A stretch of 64,000 nucleotides of DNA from positions 186,001-250,000 of the forward strand of contig NZ_FWYB01000006.1 of assembly GCF_900176505.1 (NCBI RefSeq), read 5' to 3'. Origin of the DNA: Pedobacter nyackensis (lineage in GTDB: Bacteria > Bacteroidota > Bacteroidia > Sphingobacteriales > Sphingobacteriaceae). A program made the translations under genes and the position numbers. The number at the start of each line of letters is the position of its first letter. Position 1 is the first letter of the stretch. The notes under the pieces were generated by a model. That model saw only the letters and a program-made list of their open reading frames with translations. It was not told where the DNA came from and made no database searches. Positions 30,601-40,457 of this stretch are shown one piece after another.

Positions 30601-31458
30601 ATGGAACGTAAAGAAGATATCCTGGTGAGCATATGCTGCATCACTTATAACCACGAGAAATATATTGCCCAAAATATTGAAAGTTACTTGATGCAGGAAA
30701 CCAATTTTAAATTCGAAATTATTATTGGCGAAGACTGCTCAACCGACAATACGCTGAAAATATTAGAAGCCTATCAGCGCATGTATCCTGAACTCATTAC
30801 TTTGATTACCTCTGAAGAAAATGTAGGCAGCATAAAAAATCATGCACGCTCCATGGCACAGTGTAAGGGCAAATACATTGCAATGTGTGATGGTGACGAC
30901 TATTGGACTTCTCCTTTAAAATTGCAAAAACAAGTAGATTTCCTTGAAGCCAATCCTGAATATATTATATGTTGCAATTACAGCCAGGTTATAAACGAAA
31001 ATGAGGAAACTGTTTACGTGCACCCTTCGCCGGTTGGTCTTGAATTTACGTATGAAGATTTGCTTTATGACAGAAAGGATGAAACCAGGATCTGTTCATT
31101 AATGATCAGAAACTGTAAACAAGTCATTGACATCGGATCAGAAGATTGGTACCATCGTACGCATGCAGCTGATCGCATGTTCAAACTGTATGTAGTTAGT
31201 AACGGAAAGAAAATTTATGTGATTCCAGAGGTTATGAGTTGCTACAGAATTCATACCGGTGGAGTATGGAGCATGATAGATACAAACTTGAGAAAATCAA
31301 AAAGGTTAAGCGATTTCAATCTGATCATTAAGCACTTCAAATACACTTCACTTCAAAAGAGGACTTTGTTAAAAATCTACCTTAAACAATACCTCATTTT
31401 TGAAATACGGCAGCTCAAATTTAATCATGCAATTCAAACAATATCTGCATTATGGTAG
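30601..31458 (+). CDS. Glycosyltransferase family 2
   Basis: This 285-residue GT-A enzyme opens LVSICCITYNHEKYIAQNIE, and EIIIGEDCSTDNTLKILEAY is the nucleotide-sugar binding half. The DxD-like motif is CDGDDYWTSPLKL. It should add one sugar of the repeat unit at the inner-membrane face. It starts 5 bp after the aminotransferase gene and overlaps the next glycosyltransferase by 7 bp. The donor sugar cannot be read from sequence. Confidence 0.9.
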   Translation: MERKEDILVSICCITYNHEKYIAQNIESYLMQETNFKFEIIIGEDCSTDNTLKILEAYQRMYPELITLITSEENVGSIKNHARSMAQCKGKYIAMCDGDDYWTSPLKLQKQVDFLEANPEYIICCNYSQVINENEETVYVHPSPVGLEFTYEDLLYDRKDETRICSLMIRNCKQVIDIGSEDWYHRTHAADRMFKLYVVSNGKKIYVIPEVMSCYRIHTGGVWSMIDTNLRKSKRLSDFNLIIKHFKYTSLQKRTLLKIYLKQYLIFEIRQLKFNHAIQTISALW

Positions 31459-32564
31459 CTCGTAAAGGTCAAAGCTTATTCTTTATCATCAACTCACTTA
31501 ATGGCGGGGGCGCAGAGCGGGTGATTTCCAATTTATGCAATTATTTTAGCAGCCACCACTTTGATGTAAGCATTATTTGCCTGAACCAAACTAACCCTGC
31601 TTACTTTCTGGCACCGGAAATAAAGGTTTATACCTTAGTTGATGTTAAACGTAAATCCAGCTTCCTGTTCAGAATATGGTATAGCCTTGTAACCTTCTTT
31701 AAACTGTTTACTTTATTAGTAAGACACAGACCGAAAATGGTTATATCCTTCATGGCTTCTGCTAATTTATGGGCTGGCATTACCTGTAACCTCCTAGCCG
31801 TACCTTATATTGTATCAGAACGGATTACACCCGATGTTACGGTAAATAAGTTTAATATTTTATTGCGTTGGTTGTCCTTTCACATCTATAATAAGGCAAA
31901 AGTAATTGTTGTTCCGTCGAAGGGCATGATTCCTTGCTTCAGGAAAAACAAATCTTTTAGAAAACTGAAAAATTTTGAGGTCATCAATAACCCCATCAAT
32001 CAATTTAAATCGTCGGTAGCAAGGGGTGTACATAAAAGAAAATTCATTCTTGCCGTAGGCAGACTAGATGATCAAAAAGGGTTTGACTTGCTCATTACAG
32101 CTTTTAAGGGTGTAAAACAGGAGGACATTGATCTATTGATATCAGGTGAAGGTGATGAACGTAAAAAACTTGAAGATCAGATAAAGGAATTGAACCTGGA
32201 GCACAGGGTAAAACTGATTGGTTTTAAAGCAAACTTACAAGACTATTATAAACAGGCACAGCTATTTGTGCTCTCTTCGAGAAATGAAGGTTACCCGAAT
32301 GTGTTGGTTGAAGCGATGAGTTTGGGTTGTGCCTGTGTAGCTACCGATTGTGATTTTGGACCATCGGATATTATTGAACATGAAATGAATGGACTTCTTG
32401 TTAAGGTGAATAGTCCTACTGACCTCACCGAAGCTATGAACCGGGCACTGGAAGATTCGGCCCTTAAATCCAGAATAGCGAACAATGCTAAGCTGATTAA
32501 CAATACCAATTCTGCAGAAAACACTTCAGCAAAGTGGGAAAAATTAGTCCTGCAAAACCTATAA
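31452..32564 (+). CDS. Glycosyltransferase family 4
   Basis: This 370-residue GT-B retaining transferase has the opening LFFIINSLNGGGAERVISNL, a central AVGRLDDQKGFDLLITAFKG, and the donor-binding E-x7-E region SSRNEGYPNVLVEAMSLGCA. All the family landmarks are present. It overlaps the preceding GT2 gene by 7 bp. Acceptor and donor are unknown. Confidence 0.93.
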   Translation: MVARKGQSLFFIINSLNGGGAERVISNLCNYFSSHHFDVSIICLNQTNPAYFLAPEIKVYTLVDVKRKSSFLFRIWYSLVTFFKLFTLLVRHRPKMVISFMASANLWAGITCNLLAVPYIVSERITPDVTVNKFNILLRWLSFHIYNKAKVIVVPSKGMIPCFRKNKSFRKLKNFEVINNPINQFKSSVARGVHKRKFILAVGRLDDQKGFDLLITAFKGVKQEDIDLLISGEGDERKKLEDQIKELNLEHRVKLIGFKANLQDYYKQAQLFVLSSRNEGYPNVLVEAMSLGCACVATDCDFGPSDIIEHEMNGLLVKVNSPTDLTEAMNRALEDSALKSRIANNAKLINNTNSAENTSAKWEKLVLQNL

Positions 32565-32640
32565 AAATATTCCGGCTCAGGATACCCACCCTACCCTACC
32601 AGACCCATTGAAAATTGTATTCACTAAAAAACTTAAGATT

Positions 32641-33897
32641 ATGCACCACATCTCATTCTCACCTCCGTTTATTGATCAAAATGTAATTAACGAAGTAATT
32701 GATACGCTTAAGTCTGGGTGGATTACATCTGGGCCAAAGGTAAAGGAGTTGGAAGCGGAGGTAATCCGTTTAACAAAATCCAAATCGGCTATCTGCGTGA
32801 ATTCATGGACCTCAGGCGCACTTATGATGCTGAAATGGTTTGGAATAAAAGAAGGGGATGAAGTTATTATACCCGCATATTCTTACTGTGCTACAGCTTT
32901 ATGCGTATTGCATTGTGGTGCAACTCCGGTGATGGTGGATATATCCGATGACCTGACTATAGATCCGCAGCGGATTAAAGAGGCGATTACCCCGCGTACA
33001 AAAGCAGTAATTGCTGTAGATATAGCTGGTTGGCCATGCGATTATAATGCGATCAAAGCTTTACTTAAAAGCCCTAAAGTGAGAAGCTTATTTGTAGCCG
33101 AATCGGAAAAGCAAATAAAACTAGGGCGGATATTGTTGGTATCTGATGCTGCCCATTCAATCGGTGCCAATTATATGGGACATTCGGCAGCAATATGCAG
33201 CGACATCACCATATTCTCTTTTCATGCTGTAAAGAACATCACTACTGCTGAGGGTGGCTGCATCTGCTTAAATCTGCCTACTTATTTTAACCATGAAGAA
33301 GAATACAACTTCTTAAAGATTTTTTCATTAAATGGACAAAATAAAGATGCTTATACCAAGTCAAAAGGGGGAAACTGGAAATACGACATCCTATGTAAAG
33401 GATTAAAGATCAATATGCCGGATATCTGTGCTGCAATTGGCCTTGCGCAGATCAGACAGTATAAAAGATCCTTATTACCTGCACGTAAAACAATTGCGTT
33501 AAAGTATTGCGAACATTTAAGCGGCTTTGATTGGTTTATCCCACCAACCTTAAAAGATCATTCCAGAGAGACTTCTTATCACATATTCCCCTTGCGCATA
33601 AAAAATATAACTGAAGCACAAAGGGATCAGATTATTGAAGAAATGGTATCCCTCGGAATCATTGTAAATGTACATTTCATACCTATGCCAATGCTAAGCT
33701 TTTTCAAAAAAAGCGGGTACAATATCGCAAACTATCCCAATAGCTATAAGCAATATGCATGTGAAATATCATTGCCTATATACCCTAATCTAACAGATGA
33801 GGATACCGATTACATCATTGATGCAGTAATTAATGTTGTACAATCTCAGCTGAAAAACACCAAGCTACAAGAACTAGCTGTCATTCAACACCATTAA
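32641..33897 (+). CDS. DegT/DnrJ/EryC1-type sugar aminotransferase (second)
   Basis: This 418-residue PLP enzyme belongs to the same family as 29427-30596 but is clearly distinct. It has SPPFIDQNVINEVIDTLKSG and WITSGPKVKELEAEV near the start, then VIIPAYSYCATALCVLHCGA, LLVSDAAHSIGANYMGHSAA and ITIFSFHAVKNITTAEGGCI with the catalytic Lys. The features fit UDP-4-keto amino sugar transaminases (ArnB/PseC-like). The ATG at 32641 is chosen over an in-frame TTG at 32608, because homologues start just before the SPPF segment. Two different aminotransferases suggest two amino sugars or a diamino sugar. Confidence 0.9.
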   Translation: MHHISFSPPFIDQNVINEVIDTLKSGWITSGPKVKELEAEVIRLTKSKSAICVNSWTSGALMMLKWFGIKEGDEVIIPAYSYCATALCVLHCGATPVMVDISDDLTIDPQRIKEAITPRTKAVIAVDIAGWPCDYNAIKALLKSPKVRSLFVAESEKQIKLGRILLVSDAAHSIGANYMGHSAAICSDITIFSFHAVKNITTAEGGCICLNLPTYFNHEEEYNFLKIFSLNGQNKDAYTKSKGGNWKYDILCKGLKINMPDICAAIGLAQIRQYKRSLLPARKTIALKYCEHLSGFDWFIPPTLKDHSRETSYHIFPLRIKNITEAQRDQIIEEMVSLGIIVNVHFIPMPMLSFFKKSGYNIANYPNSYKQYACEISLPIYPNLTDEDTDYIIDAVINVVQSQLKNTKLQELAVIQHH

Positions 33898-33899
33898 CC

Positions 33900-34502
33900 G
33901 TGAACACTAAACGCATCTTCGACTTACTTGTATCGTCTATTGCGATCTTGCTACTGTTGCCGTTTTTTATACTGGTAGCACTGTTTATCGCATTTGATTC
34001 GAAAGGCAATATCATATATGCGCAGAATCGTGTAGGCAGAAATAAGGTAAACTTTAGATTGTTCAAGTTTAGAACAATGTGTACAAATGCGGATAAACAA
34101 GGGCTTTTAACCGTAGGAGATCACGATTCAAGAATTACCCGGGCTGGCTATTGGTTACGGAAATATAAAATTGACGAATTACCGCAGCTATTCAATATTT
34201 TAAAAGGAGACATGAGTTTTGTTGGCCCACGTCCGGAAGTGAGTAAATATGTAGAATTATATGATGCTACACAACAGCGGGTATTATCGGTAAGACCGGG
34301 TATAACGGACTGGGCTTCTATCGAATACATTGACGAAAATGAGCTTTTAGCTTCGGCCAGTGATCCTGAAACGTACTACAAAACCAATATCATTCCTCGT
34401 AAGATTACTCAGAATTTAAGGTACATAGATCACAAGAATCTATGGATTGATATGAAGATCATTTTACTGACTTTAAAATGTATCATCCTAAAACACCGCT
34501 AG
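33900..34502 (+). CDS. Undecaprenyl-phosphate sugar-1-phosphate transferase (PglC/WcaJ catalytic type)
   Basis: This 200-residue initiating transferase is of the small PglC type, with one re-entrant helix (RIFDLLVSSIAILLLLPFFI) and a catalytic part containing KVNFRLFKFRTMCTNADKQG, LRKYKIDELPQLFNILKGDM and SFVGPRPEVSKYVE. It attaches the first sugar phosphate to undecaprenyl phosphate. The start codon is GTG, 2 bp after the previous stop. It lies mid-operon, which is common in this phylum, and no second initiating transferase is seen in the locus. Confidence 0.94.
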   Translation: MNTKRIFDLLVSSIAILLLLPFFILVALFIAFDSKGNIIYAQNRVGRNKVNFRLFKFRTMCTNADKQGLLTVGDHDSRITRAGYWLRKYKIDELPQLFNILKGDMSFVGPRPEVSKYVELYDATQQRVLSVRPGITDWASIEYIDENELLASASDPETYYKTNIIPRKITQNLRYIDHKNLWIDMKIILLTLKCIILKHR

Positions 34503-34524
34503 CCTAAATTAAATAGACATCATC

Positions 34525-35769
34525 ATGAAATATTTAGCTTTTGTTTTTCTGGTATTATATATCTATTGCGTAACCTTCGCCATATTTCTTACAGATTTCA
34601 TCAGGATCCCTGCTCCTATTATGTTTGGTTTGCCGCTCGTATTTATTTTTAAAGCGCAATGGGCTAAACTCCAATACGGTAAAGAGATCGTTTTATTTAC
34701 ATTATCAATTTTCCTTTACTATTACATAGGTTTATCAGACAATAAGGAGTTCTTCTCCAACGCCATCAAAATTGTCATGTGCGCGCTGTTCTTTAGCTAT
34801 TTTGTGGGTGACAACAAGCAACGTTTTACGCTCACTATTTTTACTTTTTACGCTTTGCTTACCTTCTCAGCATTGCTGATGGTATTTAATACATTTTATC
34901 CTGAAAAGATCAACGCACTAAGAACAATGCTCCTGGGCGAGCCGGTTATGCAAAGCCCATCAGGAATAGCGGTTTACCAATTTACTTTTGGTTATCAATT
35001 GGCAGCCCTTGTACCCTTTCTGTTCATTTTTACTTTTGCCTTTAAAAAACCATTAATTGTTAAAGCTGCAAGTCTGGTTATTTGCCTGATTTTTATCTAC
35101 CTGGGCATGCAACGTTCGGTACTGATAGGTTTCACTTTAACCGTTTTCTTGTTTTTATGGTGTTATTATAACTATAGATCGGTATTTATTGTAGCCGTAG
35201 CTGTGTTTGCTGCAGTGATGCTTTATACTTATGTGCTAAAAGATAATTTTGATTCCTATAACAACATCATCACCAAGAATGAACGCAATACAGCAGAATA
35301 TAACAGATCCGCGCTTACAGCAGAGAACCTAAAGATCTACACTCAATATCCATATGGATTGATATTTTATGGGAAAAACTGGAGTGATGTCATTTATAGA
35401 AACGAGGTGTTTTCATCAGGTATCACTTCTCACAATGCCTATCTCATGTTTTTCACCTACCTGGGACCTTTTCTAGGTATTGGCCTGCTGATTGGCTTAT
35501 ATTATAAGATTGCGAAAATAGCCTTAGCAACTTTACGCAATGTCCGAAAGAAGGAGAATGCTATGATGATCTGCCTATGTTGTTCATTTTTTGCCGTGTC
35601 GATAAACTCATTGTCACATAATTCATGGCTAGTGAATGCAAATGGGCCTACATTATTCCTTTATTTCAGCATACTTCATCTCCACTATCTACTCCAGAAG
35701 AGCGCAGAACCTGAATACAAATCAATGCCTGACAGTAAATCTTCAATAAGAGAAACAGCTATTTATTAG
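34525..35769 (+). CDS. O-antigen polymerase/ligase-like (Wzy-type) membrane protein
   Basis: This 414-residue protein has about ten transmembrane helices and a larger periplasmic loop around residues 245-320 that includes HNAYLMFFTYLGPFLGIGLL. H-N-x-x-L is the hallmark of the Wzy_C/O-antigen ligase superfamily. QRSVLIGFTLTVFLFLW also fits the family, which usually has Arg here. It is the only such gene in the locus, so it is the likely polymerase of the repeat unit. It starts 22 bp after the PglC-type gene. Confidence 0.85.
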   Translation: MKYLAFVFLVLYIYCVTFAIFLTDFIRIPAPIMFGLPLVFIFKAQWAKLQYGKEIVLFTLSIFLYYYIGLSDNKEFFSNAIKIVMCALFFSYFVGDNKQRFTLTIFTFYALLTFSALLMVFNTFYPEKINALRTMLLGEPVMQSPSGIAVYQFTFGYQLAALVPFLFIFTFAFKKPLIVKAASLVICLIFIYLGMQRSVLIGFTLTVFLFLWCYYNYRSVFIVAVAVFAAVMLYTYVLKDNFDSYNNIITKNERNTAEYNRSALTAENLKIYTQYPYGLIFYGKNWSDVIYRNEVFSSGITSHNAYLMFFTYLGPFLGIGLLIGLYYKIAKIALATLRNVRKKENAMMICLCCSFFAVSINSLSHNSWLVNANGPTLFLYFSILHLHYLLQKSAEPEYKSMPDSKSSIRETAIY

Positions 35770-35787
35770 TTATAAAACTTCAATATT

Positions 35788-36462
35788 TTGGAAAAGGAAA
35801 TTATCAAAGACGTTATAGAATGGGATATAGCGAATTGGTCAAGGGCCATTTGTTACTGGCATAAAAATGTCACTATAACCCACAAGAAACACCAGTGTCT
35901 GGAATTGGGTGCTACCCGTGGAGGCCTGTCTTTATGGCTCGCTATACATGGAAATCAGGTACTCTGTACCGACCTTAAGAACCCCGAAAAATGGGCCAGC
36001 GGTTTACATCAAAAATACAATTGCCAGAACATTACCTACGCGGCTTTAGATGCAACTGATATTCCATACGACCAGCAGTTTGACATTATTGTATTCAAAT
36101 CCATACTGGGAGGCATTAGTCAAGACAACAGAAATGAATACAAGGCAAAGACCATAAATGAAATCCATAAAGCATTAAAACCAGGCGGCATGCTACTCTT
36201 CGCAGAAAACCTGGCTTCCACGCGTCTGCATCGTATTCTTCGGAGAAAATACGGCACACCAAAGTGGAATTACCTGGAGATGCATGAAGTGGATGAAATT
36301 TTCAGCTCTTTTAAATCCCTAAAGTACACGACAACTGGTTTTTTTGGCTGCTTTGGAAGGACAGAAAAGCAAAAAAACATTTTAGGCAAAATTGATGGCT
36401 TACTGGAGTTCCTCATACCTAAAGGAAAGAGATACATTCTGAGCGGTATCGCAATTAAGTAA
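35788..36462 (+). CDS. SAM-dependent methyltransferase
   Basis: This 224-residue class I methyltransferase has motif I CLELGATRGGLSLWLAIHGN, a motif II acid in VLCTDLKNPEKW, and FDIIVFKSILGGISQDNRNE in the motif IV position. A later segment (KALKPGGMLLFAENLAS) is typical of the family. The start is TTG at 35788; no ATG near the N-terminus would keep motif I. In this locus it probably methylates a sugar or lipid-linked intermediate, but the target is unknown. Confidence 0.88.
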   Translation: MEKEIIKDVIEWDIANWSRAICYWHKNVTITHKKHQCLELGATRGGLSLWLAIHGNQVLCTDLKNPEKWASGLHQKYNCQNITYAALDATDIPYDQQFDIIVFKSILGGISQDNRNEYKAKTINEIHKALKPGGMLLFAENLASTRLHRILRRKYGTPKWNYLEMHEVDEIFSSFKSLKYTTTGFFGCFGRTEKQKNILGKIDGLLEFLIPKGKRYILSGIAIK

Positions 36463-36493
36463 ACACGTATATCTGAATACAAGAAATATCACT

Positions 36494-37636
36494 ATGCAAA
36501 GGACAAAAATAATACACATTATTGGCTCATTAACTAAAGGTGGAGCGGAACGTTTTGTTGTTGATTTATGTAATGAGCTGGCAAAAGAAGATAGGAATGA
36601 AGTATACCTGGTTTCTATTTGCAAAGATAATCCGAAAGATAATTTTATTAACGACATCCATTCTGATGTGCAGTTTATATCCTTTAACAAGGAAAGAGGC
36701 TTTAGCTTTAGTGTATTTTTAAAACTTACCAGATGGCTAAAAAATGAACGGCCTGATATTGTACACTCTCATTTGAATGGCTTTGAATACCTTACCTTAT
36801 ACTTGTTGCAAACCAGCAATACACGCTTTTTTCATACCATTCATAGCAATGCCGAATTTGAATGCCCTAATTACATTATAAAAACCTTTCGTAAAATCTT
36901 CTTTAGAACAAACAAAGTATGCCCTATCACGATATCTGAGGACGGCAGTAAAACATTCAGATCATACTACCACCTTAGCAACGACATTTTAATCGAAAAT
37001 GGTCGTCCCGATATTCTGCCAACTATTGAATACAATCACCTGGTGAAAAAATACAGAAGTAATACAGATTCCTTCCTCTTGTTACATGTTGGTAGTATTA
37101 CAGCCCCAAAAAATCAGGAACTCCTGATCAAAGCAGTATTAGAGTTCAATGCCAGGGAAGAAAAAAAATGCAAATTATTGATTATTGGGGAAATAAAGGA
37201 TACCATCATTTATGAGCGTTTAATTCAAATTGTTAACAACAATGATTACATAGAATTTTTAGGAGGCAAACAAAATGTTGTCGACTATCTGAATATCGCT
37301 GATGCCTTTTGTCTTTCGAGTTCCTTTGAAGGAATGCCTATCTCGCTAATCGAAGCACTATCCGTTGGATGCATACCGATTTGCACACCGGTTGGTGGTA
37401 TCACTCAAATGATCAGTCATGGTAAAACCGGTTTTTTAAGTAAAGATGGTTCTGTGCAAAATTATTACGAAGCTATAAAAGAAGCGCTCTATTTTAATGA
37501 TCCTGAAAGTATAAAATTGAACAGCATGCTGAGTTTTAAATCAAAGTATACGATAAAAAGATCAGCAAGAAATTATTCCGACACCTATTTAAATATGTTG
37601 GCTACTGAAAGAACAGTAGTAGCAGCAATCAGATAA
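36494..37636 (+). CDS. Glycosyltransferase family 4
   Basis: This 380-residue GT-B enzyme opens IIHIIGSLTKGGAERFVVDL, then shows DIVHSHLNGFEYLTLYLL, a phosphate-binding region LLHVGSITAPKNQELLIKAV and the E-x7-E donor site LSSSFEGMPISLIEALSVGC. The features are complete for the family. It lies 31 bp downstream of the methyltransferase. It is distinct from the GT4 genes at 31452 and 40458. Confidence 0.93.
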   Translation: MQRTKIIHIIGSLTKGGAERFVVDLCNELAKEDRNEVYLVSICKDNPKDNFINDIHSDVQFISFNKERGFSFSVFLKLTRWLKNERPDIVHSHLNGFEYLTLYLLQTSNTRFFHTIHSNAEFECPNYIIKTFRKIFFRTNKVCPITISEDGSKTFRSYYHLSNDILIENGRPDILPTIEYNHLVKKYRSNTDSFLLLHVGSITAPKNQELLIKAVLEFNAREEKKCKLLIIGEIKDTIIYERLIQIVNNNDYIEFLGGKQNVVDYLNIADAFCLSSSFEGMPISLIEALSVGCIPICTPVGGITQMISHGKTGFLSKDGSVQNYYEAIKEALYFNDPESIKLNSMLSFKSKYTIKRSARNYSDTYLNMLATERTVVAAIR

Positions 37637-37661
37637 ATCTAAGACCTAAACTTCAATTAAG

Positions 37662-38867
37662 ATGATCAAATTCACTGATGACGAGCTAAAAGTCGTAAAG
37701 AAAATCGAGCAATTAAAAGATGAAGCCGGCTCCCATGCCCCAAGCTTTTTTACATTCAAACAGAAGCTCCCTGAAATAGACATAAAGGTTGACGCTTGCT
37801 TTCTGTCTAACCCCTATGCTACAGATCTCTTTATTGAATACTTTAACAAGGAAATTCTGCATACAGGAAATATCAGAGATCTGTTGCAAAGCTATCCTTC
37901 ACAAAATGGGGTAATTGCAGAAATTCTGGCTGATTTTTTAAAAATTGATTCTAAGCGAATCTTTATAGGTAATGGGGCAATTGAAATCATTCAGGCTGTC
38001 ATTCATAATTTCACCAAAGAAAAGATCATTATTACTATCCCTACGTTTTCTTCCTATTATGAATATGTGAAAGATGGTATTGAGGTGGTATATTATAATC
38101 TGGCTAAAGAAAATGACTATAATCTGGATGCGGATCAATATATAACATTTGTTAAACAACACAGACCTGACACGATTGTATTGATCAACCCTAATAATCC
38201 TAATGGCGGCTATACAAAAATTGCCGATGTTCAACGGATTATAGAAGAGCTTTCTTTCGTTAAAAACATCATCATCGATGAGAGCTTTATTCACTTCGCT
38301 TATGAAAGTGAGTCCTATCAACTCGTATCCTTGTCGCACTTGGTTGAGCAGCATCCCAACCTGATCGTATTAAAAAGCATGTCGAAAGATTTTGGAATTG
38401 CCGGTATCCGTGCAGGATATGGCGTAATGAGAAAAGAATATGTAGACACTTTATTAAAGAATGGTTATTTATGGAATTCAAATGGATTAGCTGAATATTT
38501 TTTTCGGTTGTATACCAGAACAGATTTTGCTTATAAATATGATAAGGTAAGGATTAACTACATCATTGAGACTTTGGAGTTTATCCATGAATTGCAGCAG
38601 ATTCCTATGATTAAAGTATATCCAAGCATGGCCAACTTCGTACTCATTGAATTGGCTGATGGGATTCAGTCTACCGATTTTGTATCTAAACTACTGATCA
38701 GCTATGGCATTTATGTGAGGACTTGTGATGATAAAATCGGGTTGAAAGGACAATACATCAGGTTAGCTTCCCGCTCTAAAGAGGAAAACGACTATATCAT
38801 TAAGAGTTTAAAAGATTGTGTTAATACACAAATGAAATTAGCCATAGCTAATGAAACAGTTCATTAA
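37662..38867 (+). CDS. Class I/II (HisC/CobD-like) PLP aminotransferase
   Basis: This 401-residue fold-type I enzyme has the NPNNPNGG motif in IVLINPNNPNGGYTKIADVQ, the PLP Asp/Tyr region IIIDESFIHFAYESES and the catalytic Lys in SMSKDFGIAGIRAGYG. It looks like histidinol-phosphate aminotransferase/threonine-phosphate decarboxylase relatives and not like sugar aminotransferases. Its 3' end overlaps a HAD-type phosphatase gene by 17 bp and an ATP-grasp gene follows, so the three may prepare and attach an amino-acid-like substituent; that is inference. Confidence 0.85.
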   Translation: MIKFTDDELKVVKKIEQLKDEAGSHAPSFFTFKQKLPEIDIKVDACFLSNPYATDLFIEYFNKEILHTGNIRDLLQSYPSQNGVIAEILADFLKIDSKRIFIGNGAIEIIQAVIHNFTKEKIIITIPTFSSYYEYVKDGIEVVYYNLAKENDYNLDADQYITFVKQHRPDTIVLINPNNPNGGYTKIADVQRIIEELSFVKNIIIDESFIHFAYESESYQLVSLSHLVEQHPNLIVLKSMSKDFGIAGIRAGYGVMRKEYVDTLLKNGYLWNSNGLAEYFFRLYTRTDFAYKYDKVRINYIIETLEFIHELQQIPMIKVYPSMANFVLIELADGIQSTDFVSKLLISYGIYVRTCDDKIGLKGQYIRLASRSKEENDYIIKSLKDCVNTQMKLAIANETVH

Positions 38868-39402
38868 GCGCATTGTATTCAATGTCTGCAACCTTTATTT
38901 TGACCTTAGATTTAAAAGATTTTTAAAGACTGTTGACTCAAAAAGCAACGTATATATTATTGATATAGACAATACACTTGCACATACCTGGCCTTCTTTA
39001 CAACATAAAGCTTACCAAAGCGATAACAAACGCTACCGGTCGCTGGCAATTTTTATTGGGATGCGAAACTTCATCCTCAACAAAATCAAAAAGCAGCAAA
39101 AGGTGGTATTCATTTCAGCCAGGAGTTTTTTGAGCTACCCAGCTACAAGGAACTGGCTTTTTGAAACAGGCTTATCCGGTCCCGGAATTCAACTGGTTCT
39201 GGTAGCCAGGCCAGATGATAAACTCAAATACATCAACACCATTTTAAACAGTGGGCATGGTGTTACTTATATAGATGATCTAAGTTATAATCACGAAAAC
39301 GGTGAAATGAAGCTGTACAGCGATTTGATCCGCCAGGTAAGGGAATTACCGATTCAATATTATGGTATCGATGAAATAGAACTTATAAACTCAAAGCCAT
39401 GA
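38851..39402 (+). CDS. HAD-like hydrolase
   Basis: This protein of 183 residues shows HAD motif I VYIIDIDNTLAHTW with two Asp, motif II Ser in VVFISARSF, and a motif IV-like acidic pair VTYIDDLSYNHENG. The short cap and size fit small phosphatases or nucleotidases acting on phosphorylated metabolites. It overlaps the aminotransferase upstream by 17 bp and the ATP-grasp gene downstream by 4 bp, so all three are translationally coupled. The substrate is unknown. Confidence 0.78.
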   Translation: MKQFIKRIVFNVCNLYFDLRFKRFLKTVDSKSNVYIIDIDNTLAHTWPSLQHKAYQSDNKRYRSLAIFIGMRNFILNKIKKQQKVVFISARSFLSYPATRNWLFETGLSGPGIQLVLVARPDDKLKYINTILNSGHGVTYIDDLSYNHENGEMKLYSDLIRQVRELPIQYYGIDEIELINSKP

Positions 39403-40445
39403 ATATATTTACCGTAGTACTAAAACGGCTCACAAGGATCGGAAAAATTCTGTCGAGCATAAACTGGGTTACTTTTTTGAGGTTATATCATTCAGACGCC
39501 CAGATTATCATGTGGATACCCAACACTTCCCTTAAATATTTTGGAACTGATGCTTTTTTATGGGATATGGCTACCCTGTCCAGTCTTGTACTTGAGCGTA
39601 AAGCCTTCAAAATAGTCTATGGAAAAGGAATCGGTAAATACCACAATAAAAAAATATTCTATACGATCAGTCACCATTATAATGTTTATAAGTTTGATGA
39701 CTCGACTACGGTTCTGGTATATATAGCCAAGCAGTTAGAACTCCAGGGAAATACGGTGTTTCCAAAATCCCAGGAAACTATTTTCTGGGAAAACAAAGCC
39801 CATATGCATGAAGCCTTTGACCATGCAAAGGTTAATATCCCCCGCACAAAAATATACAAATCGTATGAAGCCTTACTAAACTCCTACCTGTCCTATCCGT
39901 TTCTGGTTAAAGCTGAACATTCATGTGCTTCTGAAGGAGTTTATAAAATCAATAGCTTTAAAGAGTTGAATCACCTGATGCAGGAAGAACATTTCGCCGC
40001 TAAGAACAAAAATATCATTGTACAGGAGCTGATCAATATGCGTAAAGACTTAAGGGTAATTCTGTCGAGGGATGAAATTTTACTTTACTATTGGCGAATT
40101 AACCCTGATAAAGAATGGAAACCGACATCAACAAGTTATGGCAGCCAGGTTGATTTTGATTACTTCCCTGAGCAATGGCGTGAACATATACTCAAAACTT
40201 TTAAATCTTTAAACCTCACCACCGGTGCTTTTGACATTACCTGGCAAAATGATGACCTGAGTACTGAACCCATTTACCTGGAGGTAAGTCCTTATTACCA
40301 ACCCAATCCGAAGATGGACACCCATGGCAAATCCTATGCATTTTATAAACAGCACTTTACTCCTTTTCATTGCTGGGATGTGAAATATGTAGATATCGTT
40401 TTTGAGATCAAACACAAGCAGGTACAAGCTTATCTGGCTAATTAA
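39399..40445 (+). CDS. ATP-grasp-fold protein
   Basis: This 348-residue soluble protein has an ATP-grasp pattern in its middle and C-terminal part: YPFLVKAEHSCASEGVYKIN (nucleotide-binding Lys and small-residue loop), KNIIVQELINMRKDLRVILS (Gln-Glu clamp, then R-x-L-R-V), and EPIYLEVSPYYQPNP, where E and N would coordinate Mg. RimK-like ATP-grasp enzymes ligate carboxylates to amines, so it could attach an amino acid to a sugar or amino-alcohol. Coupling to the HAD and aminotransferase genes supports such a modification module. The N-terminal 150 residues are unassigned. Confidence 0.68.
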   Translation: MNIFTVVLKRLTRIGKILSSINWVTFLRLYHSDAQIIMWIPNTSLKYFGTDAFLWDMATLSSLVLERKAFKIVYGKGIGKYHNKKIFYTISHHYNVYKFDDSTTVLVYIAKQLELQGNTVFPKSQETIFWENKAHMHEAFDHAKVNIPRTKIYKSYEALLNSYLSYPFLVKAEHSCASEGVYKINSFKELNHLMQEEHFAAKNKNIIVQELINMRKDLRVILSRDEILLYYWRINPDKEWKPTSTSYGSQVDFDYFPEQWREHILKTFKSLNLTTGAFDITWQNDDLSTEPIYLEVSPYYQPNPKMDTHGKSYAFYKQHFTPFHCWDVKYVDIVFEIKHKQVQAYLAN

Positions 40446-40457
40446 TTACAATATATT

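Noticed and set aside
37938..38354. 138-residue minus-strand reading frame within the aminotransferase gene
   Set aside because: It is the antisense shadow of a gene with clear catalytic motifs.
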